64,000 nt of DNA, from the NCBI GenBank assembly GCA_002989075.1, contig PSQN01000001.1:1223392-1287391 (forward strand). Direction: 5' to 3'. Within the stretch, counting starts at the first letter, position 1. The number at the start of each line of letters is the position of its first letter. The position numbers and the translations under genes are program-made. This stretch comes from Arthonia radiata (lineage: Eukaryota; Ascomycota; Arthoniomycetes; Arthoniales; Arthoniaceae). Below are positions 24,859 to 37,205 of this stretch, piece after piece. Under the pieces are notes generated by a model. It made no database searches and had not been told where the DNA came from. It saw only the letters and a list, made by a program, of their open reading frames with translations.

Positions 24859-27020
24859 GTACTTTATATAGTAATTCTTTAAAAGATCTATAATATATAA
24901 TACTAAATAAGTAAAGATACTAGATAAATTAAAAGATATAGCTAAATTTGGCCTCTCTATCAATATAAAAATAACTATAATATCTATAGAAAACTACTTT
25001 ACTACTCTATTTTATAGCCTTAGTAGCTTAGAACTTCTCATTATTCTTATTATTCTTATTACATTACTAGTTAAAAGAGTTATTTTCTTAATTGAATTAG
25101 ATAGTAGTACTATAGATCTATAATAAAAGACTATTCTATATCTACTAGTTATAGTTATAGGCTTATATAAGCTTATTTTTAATCTAAGCTCTTTATAATT
25201 TCCCAATATCTAATATACTATTAAATATATTAATATTATCTTTATCTTTAAAGAGCTTAAAAGTAGCCTTTATTCTATCTAATACCTTCTTCTTATTACT
25301 AAAGAGCTTCTAAGTACTCTTAACTACTCTATCTTATATAGACTTAATTATATTAGTATATATAATACTTTAGTACTTATAGTTAATAATAGTCTTAGCT
25401 AATTCTAAACTAGCTAATTTCTTTTTAGAAGCTAGTATTTTAATTCTATACTTCTTTTTCTTATTACTAGAGATAGATATAAGTATAATACTACTATCTC
25501 TAGTATTAGCTTAGATATAGAACTCTTAATTTTATATAAGAGCAGTAGGCTTCTATATAGTATCTATACTAGATAGAATTATTGTTAAGATACGGCGCCA
25601 GTACAATCTAACCTGCCCTGGTTAGTGTCGTACAAGCACGAAGACAGCTAATTACGACTATAGGATTATATAATCTGTCAGACGTACTAGACGTACTAGA
25701 CCGTCTAGCAGCTCTAGTAGCTCTAATATAACTAACCATTATATAACCCGCTAGACGTACTAGACCGTCTAGCAGCTCTAGCAGCTCTAGTAGCTCTAGC
25801 AGACCTAGAGTACGAGCTATCTCTAAGACTATATAGACAGGATAGATATCTACCTTAGTAGATAGCTATACGTAAATTTAGATTTAGAATTAATATTATT
25901 ATTTAATATTAACTTTAAGATATTGAACCTAATTAGTTTATCTTGCTGTAACGCAACTAGTGAGCTACGAGCAATTCTTGTAAGTATTAGTGCGAGGCAG
26001 GACTCTATAGCTACGACGGCGTGCAAATAGAGCGACCGTATCCCGAGAGAGCTTTCCTGTGCGGCCTTAGTGCATCTTCTAGCCTATTTACATTACCGGC
26101 TGAGTCCTTTGTTTAAGACTTATAGTTTGTCCCTTGCTTCCTTGACCTCCTCTTCCGAGTTAGATATCTTGATAATTATCTCCCTTCCAAGATTATATTA
26201 CCCTTGGCTTAGAATAAGACCAAGCAAAGCGGTTACGGCCGCCCGGCGTTACAATAATCTTATTATTACTATTATTAGTATTATCTTCTATAAACTATAT
26301 AGTACTAAGATTTAAAGTTATAAACTCTTCTATAGTATATATCTCTATATACATCTTATTATATAAGACTTTACTTATATTTAGACCTTATTAATAGTAT
26401 TTTATAGCCTTAAAATATTTAGTAATATAGTTTTTTTATATAACCTCTATATTAATAACTCTACTATCTTCTTTATTTATACTAAAGCTAGAATAAGTAG
26501 TAATAGTATAATATATATAATACTCCTTTTTAAAGGTCTTATACTTATTATAGTACTTTTATATAGTCTATTTATACTATAGCTACCTCTCTTTAAGCTT
26601 TTTTCTAATATTTAGCTAGACCTTCTTTTAATAGCTACTAGACGTCTTAAACTACTCTTTTAGATATATAAGTATCTTATTAATTTAGTTTAGCTACTAG
26701 TTCTATAACTTATCTCCTTACTAGATAGCTTTATCTAGTTTTATTCTTCTAGATAATACTTTCTAAAGAGAAAGAGACTCAAAAGGATAGTAAGACTTAA
26801 GTAGCTATAGTATAATAATAAAAATAATTAGTAATATATAATCTATAAAGCTAATAGTAATATATATTAGTAGTTTATAGAGTAGATAGTACAAATTAAG
26901 TATTCTCTTAAATTTTTTTATAGAAAGACTAAATAACATACTATATATAGTAATAAGGCACTGAAGTAGCTTTTTATAGAAAAAACTTAGTCTTCTTAGC
27001 ATTAGGACTTAATTTACTAA
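24859..27020. repeat. Unclassified AT-rich repeat DNA with a GC-normal island
   Basis: About 2.2 kb. Most is very AT-rich and stop-dense in all frames; minus-strand traces around 25,000-25,600 and 26,500-26,800 read as basic, lysine-rich protein relics that I cannot assign. From about 25,580 to 26,270 base composition is near normal. Inside that island, a unit containing GACGTACTAGACCGTCTAGC occurs near 25,690 and again near 25,753, followed by a short run of a 9-base AGCTCTAGT-like unit. No host gene is supported. Confidence 0.6.
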
Positions 27021-27712
27021 TTATGTAATTATATTAGCTTTATTAGAAGTAAACAACCTACCAAATATAAAGATATATTGGCCTTTGCGGCATATTAGCT
27101 TAGAATTTTGATGTTGGGAGGGAGGCTTGGCGCGAAAGAAATGGCCATTTGGCCCTACTCCTAAATAAATGCGCCGCGATGCTGGCGTGACCCCAAAAGA
27201 CTCTGTCTCGAGAGGCAACTTGGAAGTGTGGAGCGCTGAAGCTCCGTAGTGCACAGTGTCGGGTTAGATCTTCCACAGGCAGGGCAAAGCAGGACGACTC
27301 GACGCATGCTCATCTCGATGGTATAATTTCTCGTAGGTGTACACACAACCCGGCTTCACACTCGCTCACGTCCTCCATTGTGTCTAGCGATCCTTTGCAT
27401 TCGATAAGCACGTCTCGCTCTCCGCTACTCTTCCCGCAACAAGTGGCCGCCCTAGTTCCCTTCTTAAGCGGTAGGTATGTATGGTTTCGAAATCACAAGA
27501 TAGTATCTGACCGCTCCGAACGCCGGAAAATGATGTTGTATAAGCCGTCGGATGGTACTGCTGCAGTCGTCTGAAAGCATGTCAGTAGGATAAAACCCCA
27601 GTGGTGCGCCCGGGAGTGCGTATCCAAGCGGGCTATGGATGAGGGGTCTCGAAGTAGAATGTATGAACACAGTAAGCCGAAAAGTCGTCAAGGCGTCACG
27701 CCACGCATGCTT
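27021..27712. other. Boundary between AT-rich and gene-rich DNA
   Basis: Composition changes within about 100 bases near 27,080 from AT-rich repeat to ordinary coding-type DNA. The short open frames here overlap one another and show no family signature. It contains the 3' flank of the G-alpha gene. Confidence 0.5.
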
Positions 27713-29002
27713 TTACAGTATTAAGTTGTTCAGGTTGCGCTGGATGATCATGTCCTGAACGGACGCCATGGTGATTTTGAGGAGGTTGGTGTCGGTCGCG
27801 TTGGTGTAGTGGACGTAGGTCTCTTTGCCGGGCTGCTTGACGAGCGCGCGGAAGTGGCTGGCGAAGTAGTCCATACCGGCGTTGACGTCGCGATCCTCGT
27901 GTGGATAGGTCTCGTCAAAAACTTTGCGGATGGGTGCTTGGCCGCTCTCGATCTTTTCGCGGAAGAGGTCAATCTTGTTCAGGAAGAGGATCATGGCGGA
28001 GCGCTCAAACCAGCGGGAGTTGGCGATGGCTTCGAAGAGGCCGAAAGCTTCGCGCATTTGGTTCTGCGATGGGTCAGAATCAGAGAGCGATGCAACGGTG
28101 CGTAGGACTCACGCCGTTTCGATCTTCCACCAGCACTTGGTCGTAACCGCTAATTGCGGCCAAGAAGAGCACGACTTGCACATTGTCGAACACGTGAATC
28201 CACTTCTTCCGCTCTGAGCGCTGACCGCCGACGTCGAACATCTTGTACGTGAGCTGACCGAGATCGAAGATAGTCTCGCTGATGCCTGTCGTGCGCAGAC
28301 GTGCGCGCAGGATGTCTTGGTCGTCGGGTATGTAGTTCGGCGAGAAGAGACGGTGGATGTCTTTGAAGAAGCTAAAAACTGATCAGTGTGTGTTCATATG
28401 CGCGTACTGCTCATCGCTGGCACATACTAGGCAAGATTGTCGTGAAGCGCGTATTCATTGCCACGCGCAATAGCCCGCTGCACACCACCGTCGTTCCATA
28501 GACTGAGGAAAGCTCCCTCGTACTGTGCAGGGTATGGCGAACCGGTGTCGATCTCTGGCTCTGATGTGATCCACTCGACGTAGCTCTGGGCAGGACAGGT
28601 CAGTTCCAAGATACGGCACTTTTCCACAGAGACCTGCTTACGTTGTTGCCCGCTTGCTGGAATGGCTCTTCGAGCTCCTCCATAGCTTGTAATATGGTGT
28701 GGAAAGCGCTGACAAGGTTGGCGAAAATGACAACGCGCCACTGCTTGCGGTCTTGATCATTGAAGCCGTTGGCATATATCATCTTCATCTGCTTGAGGAT
28801 CGTTGATTTGCCACTCTCGCCAGCACCTATATTGCGGTCAGACTAAGCCAGAATATCCTGAGCGTGCTGACTGCAACGTACCAAGCAGCAGGATCTTGAT
28901 CTCACGCGCAAGGCGCTTCTTGTCCTCGCGCAGCTGTTTCTCGATCGCCTCATTTTGCTTTGCCCCTGGATCCTCGGTCGCTGATTTGTTGTTGAAGCAC
29001 AT
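27713..29002 (-). CDS. G protein alpha subunit, fungal group II (GNA-2 type)
   Basis: Five exons: 29002-28882, 28826-28642, 28585-28428, 28371-28113, 28063-27713, giving 357 residues, close to the 355 or so of Neurospora GNA-2. Introns are 49-56 nt. The GTPase motifs are intact: P-loop GAGESGKST (41-49), switch I LRTTG (about 179-184), switch II DVGGQRS (201-207), NKID (270-273) and TNATDT (328-333). The C-terminus RNLNNLIL is like that of GNA-2. The start MCFNNKS was chosen because group II proteins begin MCF; an in-frame ATG 29 codons upstream is less likely. There is Cys but no Gly at position 2, so palmitoylation is possible and N-myristoylation is not expected. It would bind GTP at the plasma membrane downstream of GPCRs. 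It is divergent from the RasGEF gene across 2.4 kb. Confidence 0.97.
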
Positions 29003-31376
29003 CTTGGGAGCGGGGTTAGGAGAGGCGCTGGACCGTCGAGTATTTTGCAGCCGATGTAGGTGTTTCTCTAGAACGCCCGTGTCAGCCAAAAGATGGTATC
29101 AATGAAATCAAGGGAGACGATGGAAGCTCGGATGCCAGGCGTGAGAGTGGATTGGCGGGCTGAGGTGGTACAGAGATGGGTGCGCGATTGATTTGATAAG
29201 CTAGCTAAAATTGCTGCTTCCAGGATGTGGACTGACCTTACTGCGAGACAACCCTTTAAATTTAATCTCAGCTGCGACGAGCCCCAGATGTCGACGAGAG
29301 TTCACGTTGGACCAAAGCTGAGATGGGGACACGGGACGAGTGTCAAGGATGGGACTGAATGAGGCTCAGAAGGTCAGCTTGAAGGCCAACTTCTACAACG
29401 AAGCGAGCGCGCTCGAACAGTCAACAGCTTGAAATAGTAGGGCAAGAGGAAGATGCGCAAGACCCACGTGGACAGCGGAGGCAGCGAGCTGTCGACAGTG
29501 AGGAAGTGGAAGTGTCGAAGTGGTTCAGGGAGAATCTTGTCTGATGCAACTCTAACCCGCTCGGGTGCACGCTAGCACGAATCACGCTAAGCACGTGGCG
29601 CTAACACTTTCCACGGCGCAGAAGAAGTCTTGGCAGAAGGATGACTTGTCTCGAGCATCATTCACCTCCACTGAGTACCTCTCTTGTATGAAATGGATTG
29701 TCAAGGACCGGAAGGCGACAAGAGGTAGTGATGACTGTTGCCGCTGGGACATGCGAAGATGCAGAATCATGCGGCCGTTGAAGGATACTGCCGATGATCC
29801 GGCCCGGTTCAATGTCTCAATGGATTCAGACAGAGATCCACCCGAATGCGGTCAATGTTGTATCTCAGGTCGATCACGTTCCCACCACCCTCGTCGACTT
29901 CCTGAATTTGAGCGACAGCTGCTCGTTCTTCCCGGCGAGCATGTCTCCCTCGCCAACCCGTGGGACTCACGCAGCACAGCACAGGTGTGAGTGACTCGGT
30001 CCTGCTCAACATCGGGAGTGGGAAGTGCCGTGGTGCCGGGGAAGGAGGGGCTCTCACGTTGGCGCCCACGCCGCTCGCGTGCCGTCACCCGTCTTCCACG
30101 CTTTCGAAGAGAACCGTTGCTTTCTTCGCCTGATCCTTCTGCAGCAAATTCTCCTTGATCCTTGCCTGTGATGCCTCCCAGCTTCCACCCCCATAAACTC
30201 ATCAATCATGCCTGCAGGTGATATGGACGCTCTCGCATACCGTCAATGATAACTTGAAAAGTCGACAATAATGCAACAGCGCTCGCGATGGCCCGCTCCC
30301 GTCCGAACCGCTCGTCGTCTCCCTCGTGGCATTATTCGTGTACACAATCTTTCGACATGCTATGTGACACTGTCGAGGGCCATGTCAAAGGTGTTCTTGA
30401 TATTGATATTGAATGCTGGGGCACTGCTGTCTTATCTTGCCCTATGTCTCATGCCTAATTTGTGCTTACCGCCAATGCCAATCACGGAGGTCCGTTTGAC
30501 CCTGTAGTCAATGTAGTAGGTTGCACCTACAAGATGCAGACATCACAAATTGAGTGTTTAAGCGTTCACCAAGGTCCTGCACTTCGCCTCTTGCGCCTCA
30601 TTATATCAAAGACCCTATACGCTTGCGCTTCGTTCCTTCGCTTCGTGTCGCCACGCTCGAACTTCCTGACTTCCCACACTGCTAATATTGCTTTCCGTCT
30701 TGAATTGGACTTAAACAGCGTTCAAGCGCTTTCCAGAAACGTTGCGGACTGTGCACATGACATCTACTTTGCCAGATGACCATTTAATCCTAGCATAATC
30801 CTGCAAACCACAACTAAAACGTCTGCAGAGGACTTCACGTAGATACGGAAGTTTGTTCGTCAAGCCTACTATTCACTCGTCACCAAGTGAAGCGTCATCA
30901 ACCATCTGGGCACAACTCCACACTCACACGCTCTGTACGTTGCACACTTGGCAAGCTGATACATCGTAAACTCTCAGTCTGAAGTTAAACACTTCTAACA
31001 CGCAGCAATAGATTACCTATATAGCATGCCAGAGCCGGTGTAAGGTACGCGAGGAGACCGGGCGCGCTCATTGGCCAATGGCCTTGGGACGCACATGCGA
31101 CCACCTCAGCTCCTTGACCACCACCACTACCCACTCCACCCTGTATTTGCAGGTTTCCAAGTTATTGTGAGAGGCCTGCTGCGTGTAAAAGCCTACCACG
31201 GAGCATGTCACTTCTCAAAGAATCCTCTGATGCCCTCCGACCAGGTGCAGCGTACGTCTTCGCACACGGACGGCTCCCAAGAGCCTGATCCCTCCTGCGA
31301 TATGGCATGGAGTTCTGAGCGCACATGTGCCATCCCGAGAGTAATACGGTAGACACCTCTCAAGCCTAGAGCTGCC
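29003..31376. promoter_or_regulatory. Shared upstream region of the divergent G-alpha and RasGEF genes
   Basis: This 2.4-kb gap lies between two head-to-head genes and must hold both promoters and 5' leaders. Short open frames occur on both strands, but none has a family signature or convincing splice structure. Pyrimidine-rich stretches occur just before the RasGEF start. No specific binding site is claimed. Confidence 0.5.
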
Positions 31377-34189
31377 ATGGCTCCACCATCCGCCAACCCT
31401 GTCCCTGGACGTGCTGCCCATGTCTCCCCACGCCCCCACGGATCGCAACAAGTCCCTACGAGACCCGGAATGCCCCCTTCTGCAATATCAAATAAGCAGA
31501 CGTCACGCAAGATGGTGGCTCGTGATGACCAAAGAAACGAATCTGCTTGGCAGACGCCAATCTTCGCGCCAAAGACTCCCCCACCCGAACAGCCATTTCG
31601 CGACTCTGTCAACGATGACATCTTTTTCAGAGCCTACTATGATCCGAGCTTTCAGACAGTGCTAGACGAGTGGAGCGACGACCTCACGAAGCATCACCAA
31701 CGCGCGTCAATCAGTCAAGACGATGGTGCTACGGGCTCCACCACGTTCGGCACCCGAGATGGCAAGGTAACAGCAAGCTCGCTCGATACGATCATGGATC
31801 CTTGCTAACACAAAAATCGCCTCAGACACCGGAGACCTGCTTCGATATCATGGTAATGGGACAAGCGAACGTTGGAAAGACTACTTTCATCGCAAGAGCT
31901 CTGGACGTTGAGATCTCGGAGGTCCACCCACCTGCGCCAAGAGAAGTTGAAATGGACGGCAAGACATACTATTTCAAGATCAGAGAGCGGTCACTGATCG
32001 ACATCGATGCCAAAAATCCTGAGACACTCGATCGAGCACTCAAGAAGTGGGAGGCGAACCCTGAGCGTTTCGATGGAGTCGTGGCTCTCTACGACTTGAC
32101 GTCTAAGCATAGTCTAGATCCGCTGCCAATCGCCATACGCACCATTCAGCAGACGGGCAAAACCTGCCTGTTGGCGCCGACGAAAGCCGACTCTGTGATC
32201 TCAAAACGCCAATTGGATCCGGAAGGGGTCGAGAAAAAGGTTCACCTCGTAGTGGGCAAGATCAAATCCACAAGACCAACATCGCATCCAGAAGGGCCCT
32301 ACCGCTGTCTGGAAATGCTGTTCATCGAAATTGCGAAAGCTTACAAACTGCCAAGCTCACCAGCATCTCGACCAAGGTCTAAGTCTTCCTCTAACAAGCT
32401 CCAATCAGCCATCAACTCAGGACCTGGTAGGCCTTCTTCTAAATCGTCGCCAGCGTTAGTGAAAGGTCTCCGTTCTCCAACTCCAGTTCCTGCCTTCAAG
32501 AGGAATCATACACCTCTACCTGAATACGTTGCTGTTGCTGTTGATGCCGCCAATCAGACGCCAGCTCTTGACATGCAGGCTAGCCCAGGCTCCGAGCCGT
32601 TCTCGCCATTGTCGCCGCTCGCAATGCAAGACGGTCAATCATTTGGTGACTCCGAACAAGCATCTTCGGCCGAGGAGCCCAATCCAGACAGCATGAAGGC
32701 GATAGGGTCACATGTTCTTGAGCTGAACACGTTTGAGGAACTAGTTGCCAGGCTTTGCTTTCGAGACACCCCAGAGAAGGATGTCCGGTTCGACTTCAAT
32801 TTCCTCACCTTCTTTCGTTTCTTTGCATCACCCCTACGCCTTCTCAACGCTCTGATCAGCGTCTACGACACAGCAAGTTCTGCCGAGAGCTCCGTCACAA
32901 CAGACCTGCTCCCTGACCGCGTCTTGCAATTTTTGAGCCAGTGGATCACTACGCACCCCGGTGATTTTGCAGATGAGGATACCTACGCGCAGTTAGAAGA
33001 TTTTCTTGAACGTTTCGACCAAGCCTCGTCTTATTTCCCAGTGGCAGAGCAAATACGTATGGCATCTGGCAAAGTCGACGAAGACGACGACAATCTCTGG
33101 TCGCTGCCAGATGCTATCAACACAAGCGCTTGCACCTCCGCTGATAGAGAAGGCAGCGACGCCACCATCCGCAGGTCCGATTCGACCGCAGATTTAGACG
33201 CAAAATTGATCTTCCAGGCGCACTCAACGTTGACCATGGACGGCGTCGGAGCGTCGCATGCACACACGAACAGCGTCGATCAGTCAACAATACCATACAA
33301 CATGACCTCCATGGCCCAACGGCAATCAGCACTCCTGGGCCCTTCCTCCAGACTTCCATTCACGAAGATCCAATGGCGCGACCTCATGGCACAGCCCGAA
33401 ATCGCCATCGCACGCGAGCTCACCCGCATCGACTGGATCATGTTCAGCGCCATCCAGCCCCGCGACATGGTCAGACACATCACCGTCCGCAACGACGAGC
33501 GATGCCGTTACCGGGATCTCTCGAACGTCACACGCTGGGTTGAGCACTTCAACCACGTCGCCTACTGGACAACGAACTTGGTCTTGCTTAGAGACAAGCC
33601 CAAGCACCGCGCCCTCGCGCTCGAGAAACTGATCCTGATCGCGCGAAAGCTCCGCGAGCTCAACAATTACAACTCCCTTGGCGCCGTTGTCGCAGGCATA
33701 CAAGGAGCAGCCGTGCATCGCCTATGCGCGACGCGTGATCTCTTACCCACGGATGTGCAGAAGAACCTCATGAAGCTCGAAGTCCTCATGAGCACGCAAA
33801 GGGGGCACTCGGCTTACCGACTCGCCTGGGAAAACTCTAGCGGCGCACGCATCCCTTTCTTGCCGTTACATCGCCGGGACCTGGTGGTTGCTGAGCAAGG
33901 CAACAAGACGTGGATTACTGTCGAAGGCGAGGACGGCGTGCAGGACAAACGCATCAATTGGAACAAATTCAGCATTATGGGTTCGATGCTGTGGGATCTG
34001 TACGAGGCGCAAAGTAAGCCGTACAAGAACATGGCTGCGAATGACGGGATCAAAAGGCTGGTATTGGACGGCGATATAGTGAAAGATGACGATAAGCTGT
34101 ACGACCGGAGTCAGGCGGTGGAGCTGAGCGCGCATGGCGGTGGACGGGGGAGAAGATTCGCGCCGTGGCTGGCAAGGTATGGGATGTGA
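31377..34189 (+). CDS. Ras-family guanine nucleotide exchange factor with an N-terminal GTPase-like domain
   Basis: Two exons, 31377-31766 and 31826-34189, giving 917 residues; the 59-nt intron has a TGCTAAC branch site. Order: a low-complexity basic and proline-rich head (1-100); a small GTPase-like domain with P-loop GQANVGKT (142-149) and a G4-like TKAD; a Ser/Pro-rich linker (about 240-410); a RasGEF N-terminal module (from about 425); and a catalytic RasGEF (CDC25) domain (about 655-900) with typical motifs such as HFNHVAYW and KLRELNNYNSLGAVVAGI. The family promotes GDP release from Ras or Rap GTPases. The GTPase-like head may be regulatory or a pseudo-GTPase, as switch motifs are not obvious. 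Which Ras protein it acts on cannot be told from sequence. Confidence 0.93.
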
Positions 34190-35784
34190 GATGCCATTGA
34201 CTATGCATGATGAATGAACACGGCGCGGTACGGATGTGGGTTGGGAGGCTTCTCTGATGGGTTCATGAAGCCACGGTCGATTGGGGCATTGTAGAAGTGA
34301 GTGATTATGCCGTCTACATTAGCGAAAATTTACTGCGATTTGCAAGAGACGAATGAGATCCAACATTGTGACTACGGAAAGCGAGCATGAATGACAAGAC
34401 TATGATATCGAAAGACACGCTGGATTCAACACTGCAACTATACGCTGCCTTGTGGACAGGTGTCTCCACCGCAAAAGAGCCATAAGCATCGGAGTGCGGC
34501 GCGATGCTGCGAAGTCTAAGTATAGCGCTGATGTGGCCGGGCGGCTCACGGCACTGCCATATCGTACTGCTATTGAAAAATAGCAGCGGTATTACAGAGT
34601 CACAGCCCCTACGCCTGAGATCAAGCCTCCGGCTTCCCATCCCTGGCCTTCACCTACACCTAGGGCCCCCTGTAGGCTTCCGCGCATCCACGGGGCACTC
34701 CAATTTAGCACGGTCGTGCGTGATGGTAAGACTCCGAGCCGCCCCACTTACATGGGTATAGATGTTACAGGTGTTGTCAAAGCGTATCTCGAAGCACGCC
34801 TTCCACGGAGACAAAGAGGCGTCATACGGTGCCCGCGCTTGCCGCGTCCGCATTGTGGGTTTGATGGCCTCGATCAAGGTACCGTGATACGGGGCCCGCG
34901 GTGACAGCTATTGTTGGATACTGCGGGTGTCAGGGTGGATTGCTGACTAGAGGGATTAGTCGAGCACGGTGTCAGAGCGGAGAAGCTCGGAGTCTACTCA
35001 AAAACATTTGCGCCCGCTATGCGGAGCCCGTGCATGTGTCTCGAAAAGAAGCGTCGTAAAGGGTGAACGCTCGATCAATCCTGCCGGATGCATGGCGTGG
35101 TGAGCCGGTGACTTGTCTCATATTCACAGAAACACAGGTCTTGTTTCAACATTTTCTCTTCCAATCTTCTGTGGTGAGCGTGCTTCTCGATATTTGCAGG
35201 AGTCGCCGCTACGAAATCAAGCACTGACGGACGTACAGCTCGGTTTGCCCAGGGACGTCAGGTGGTGGCGAGCGACGGCGGAGGTTGTCGTGTGCTTTCT
35301 GGCGTGTACGCCTCGGGAGAGCATATGACCTCCACGGATGGGGCTTGCGTCCTCTGCGCTCCCGGCCGATGCAGACACTGATCCCCAAACTTCCTATGCG
35401 TTTGTAAACTGATCCGCCTTCGATCTGTGAGAAGCTCTCAAGCAACCAACAAAGCGGGCTCCACACCGCATCCGCGTCTCTCACATCGCCGCGCTTCCTT
35501 GCCCCTTGAGACCATCGACTTGTCTGAAAGACCGAAACACCGAAACACCGCCCATGGAATAGGATGAGCGCGGACACCACGGATGAGCGTGGCCAGCATA
35601 TGTAGCAAGGTTATAAGATCGCTTACCCCCCTCCTCTGTGAGCCAAGCTCAGTACGAAGCGTCCACACAACACCTGGAGTAATACACACTCAGCTTACCT
35701 TTCGTCTCCCAGGACTGAGCTTAGTACGAGGGCCTGTCACGACTCTACGACTCATACCGGCTGCGACCAACACAAGCAGAGACA
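34190..35784. other. Intergenic region
   Basis: About 1.6 kb between the RasGEF stop and the secreted-protein locus. Only overlapping short frames without family features; no RNA gene or repeat recognised. Confidence 0.4.
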
Positions 35785-36258
35785 ATGCACCTCGCGCTCG
35801 TCAGTCTCACACTGGCACTGGCCACCAGCGTCATCGCCTTGCCCGCAGAACCCGAGTCCGAGTGGGGCCGCGCCCTCGAGAAGAGAAACACGTGAGATCA
35901 GTGCGCGATCAAGAATTCAGGGTGCAAGAAAGAGGGGATCTTTGGCTGCTGGACAGGCGGCGAAGCAATCGTACGTTGTCTTTCGCGCCTCTCCCCTACT
36001 GTCACATGCAGGGCGGTGCTTTCCGGCACCTATCCCTTCGCAACAGCGCGCAGACGCGTGTCTTATAAGACTTGCAGGCTTGCTAACGCGCGCCACGCAC
36101 AGGGCTACTGCTACAAGGACGACGATTGGCTCTTGAGATGGGAGGTCGCGCTTTGGTGTGACACGAACGTGCAAACACCCGGCGGCCCTCGATCCCATTG
36201 CTCGGACACTGCGGGGGTGATGCCTACTTGTGGTCCGCCGGGCGGTGACTCGTCTTGA
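35785..36258 (+). pseudogene. Small secreted cysteine-rich protein locus, frame not continuous
   Basis: The start is an ATG followed by a clear signal peptide (MHLALVSLTLALATSVIA) and a short pro-segment ending in a Lys-Arg site (LEKR) suited to Kex2-type cleavage. The mature part, read past a 132-nt intron (35971-36102, branch GCTAAC), has seven cysteines and ends in GGDSS. This is the layout of fungal candidate effectors or secreted antimicrobial-type proteins. In this copy I cannot keep one frame open from the signal peptide to the last cysteine (about one break), so it is either broken or spliced in a way I do not see. No family is recognised. It lies alone between the RasGEF and a membrane-protein gene. 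Confidence 0.5.
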
Positions 36259-36665
36259 ACAGGGCTCGGAAATTGGCATTCATCAATTCTCCCTTGAACG
36301 CCTCTATCACGGATTAAGAGATGCGTTGCTGGATGGGTAGCTTGGTGTATGAGTGTAGGAGTCCTGAAGCTGCATTTAATGGTCGAAACGGTGGGGGCTT
36401 GTTAAGCATCGTACGTTCGGTCTTGGTCAGAGAAACATGCATACATACATTGCATATGTCGCGCATGACCAAAGCGGCAAGAAGACCGAGAGAGTGGGTA
36501 CGCTCGATGTTCAGGAATGTTGTAATCTACACCCCAGACTTCCCACCTCAGGCTTCATCACGCCCTACGTGCACCAAAACGAATAGCTTACCAATGACAT
36601 ATATAACCCTTGAAGGCTCTTAAGAGTCCGCAGGACAGTGAGCGGATACCCCAACACGACCCACC
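36259..36665. other. Intergenic region
   Basis: About 400 bases with no supported gene. The last bases form a good start context (CCACCATGT) for the next ORF. Confidence 0.4.
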
Positions 36666-37205
36666 ATGTTTCGAGCAGTCTTCCGAAGCGCTGTCCAACC
36701 TGACGGCGGCATCGCTTTCGGATCATCAGCCCTTCGCTTCAGCTCACATCGCGCCTGTTTCCAGCAGTCTCGAAAGTTCTTCCGAAACGCTCGACTACGA
36801 CAGCGATACGCCCGCGAGCGGCCTATCCAGAAACCCACGTCCCGCCAGGCCACCATGGCGGGTTTGCTGATGTTAGCGCCAGGCCTAGCACTCTCGGACG
36901 CCGTCGCTGCTACGAACCATTTCCGAGACAGCGCGCTCCTGCCAGATCTGGGCTTGCATTACTGGTTTCACTGGTACTGGCTGGGCAAGGTCACGCGGTT
37001 GGTAATTCCGGCCGCAGCGATGACGCAGTCGGCGCTATTTGCACTTCGTGTCTCTACATCGCTTACCCTCACGGTCCTGCCGCTAATCGTGCGGAAGAAT
37101 TGGCCTGTGTTTGATTGGCGAGACCGAACGCACAAATTGCCGTGCGAGTTGGAGCGAGCGCCGTTCTCGCCGATCAAGGATTTCTTGCTGGATGCATCAT
37201 GGTAA
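36666..37205 (+). CDS. Hypothetical small membrane protein, possibly mitochondrial
   Basis: A single open frame of 179 codons. The first 60 residues are rich in Arg and Ser with few acidic residues, resembling a mitochondrial presequence. Two apolar segments follow: about 64-82 (GLLMLAPGLALSDAVAA) and about 110-140 (IPAAAMTQSALFALRVS then LTLTVLPLIV). The tail is basic and mixed. The start ATG sits in a strong context. I recognise no family. It is not a shadow of another gene, since the opposite frames over the same bases lack any pattern. Expression evidence would be needed to be sure it is a gene. Confidence 0.55.
   Translation: MFRAVFRSAVQPDGGIAFGSSALRFSSHRACFQQSRKFFRNARLRQRYARERPIQKPTSRQATMAGLLMLAPGLALSDAVAATNHFRDSALLPDLGLHYWFHWYWLGKVTRLVIPAAAMTQSALFALRVSTSLTLTVLPLIVRKNWPVFDWRDRTHKLPCELERAPFSPIKDFLLDASW

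Noticed and set aside
11445-24863. Target-site duplication of the Copia element
   Set aside because: The flanking five bases on the two sides are only partly alike, so no duplication is claimed.
25680-25810. Possible CRISPR-like or satellite array
   Set aside because: Only two copies of the longer unit and a few 9-base units; no regular spacer structure, and the organism is a eukaryote.
1-27020. Short host-type ORFs (60-130 codons) within the repeat block
   Set aside because: They fall in RIP-decayed retrotransposon sequence and show no host protein features.
27748-28217. Several open frames on both strands over the G-alpha gene
   Set aside because: They overlap the last exons of G-alpha in other frames and show no family features.
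29565-30779. Frames of up to 141 codons between G-alpha and RasGEF
   Set aside because: Low-complexity or Arg/Ser-rich chance frames, no splice structure and no recognisable motif.
33031-34135. Minus-strand frames under the RasGEF catalytic domain
   Set aside because: Antisense shadows of a well-supported coding exon.
35209-35689. Minus-strand frames of 123 and 83 codons
   Set aside because: They overlap each other, lack motifs and lie in what looks like the leader region of the secreted-protein locus.
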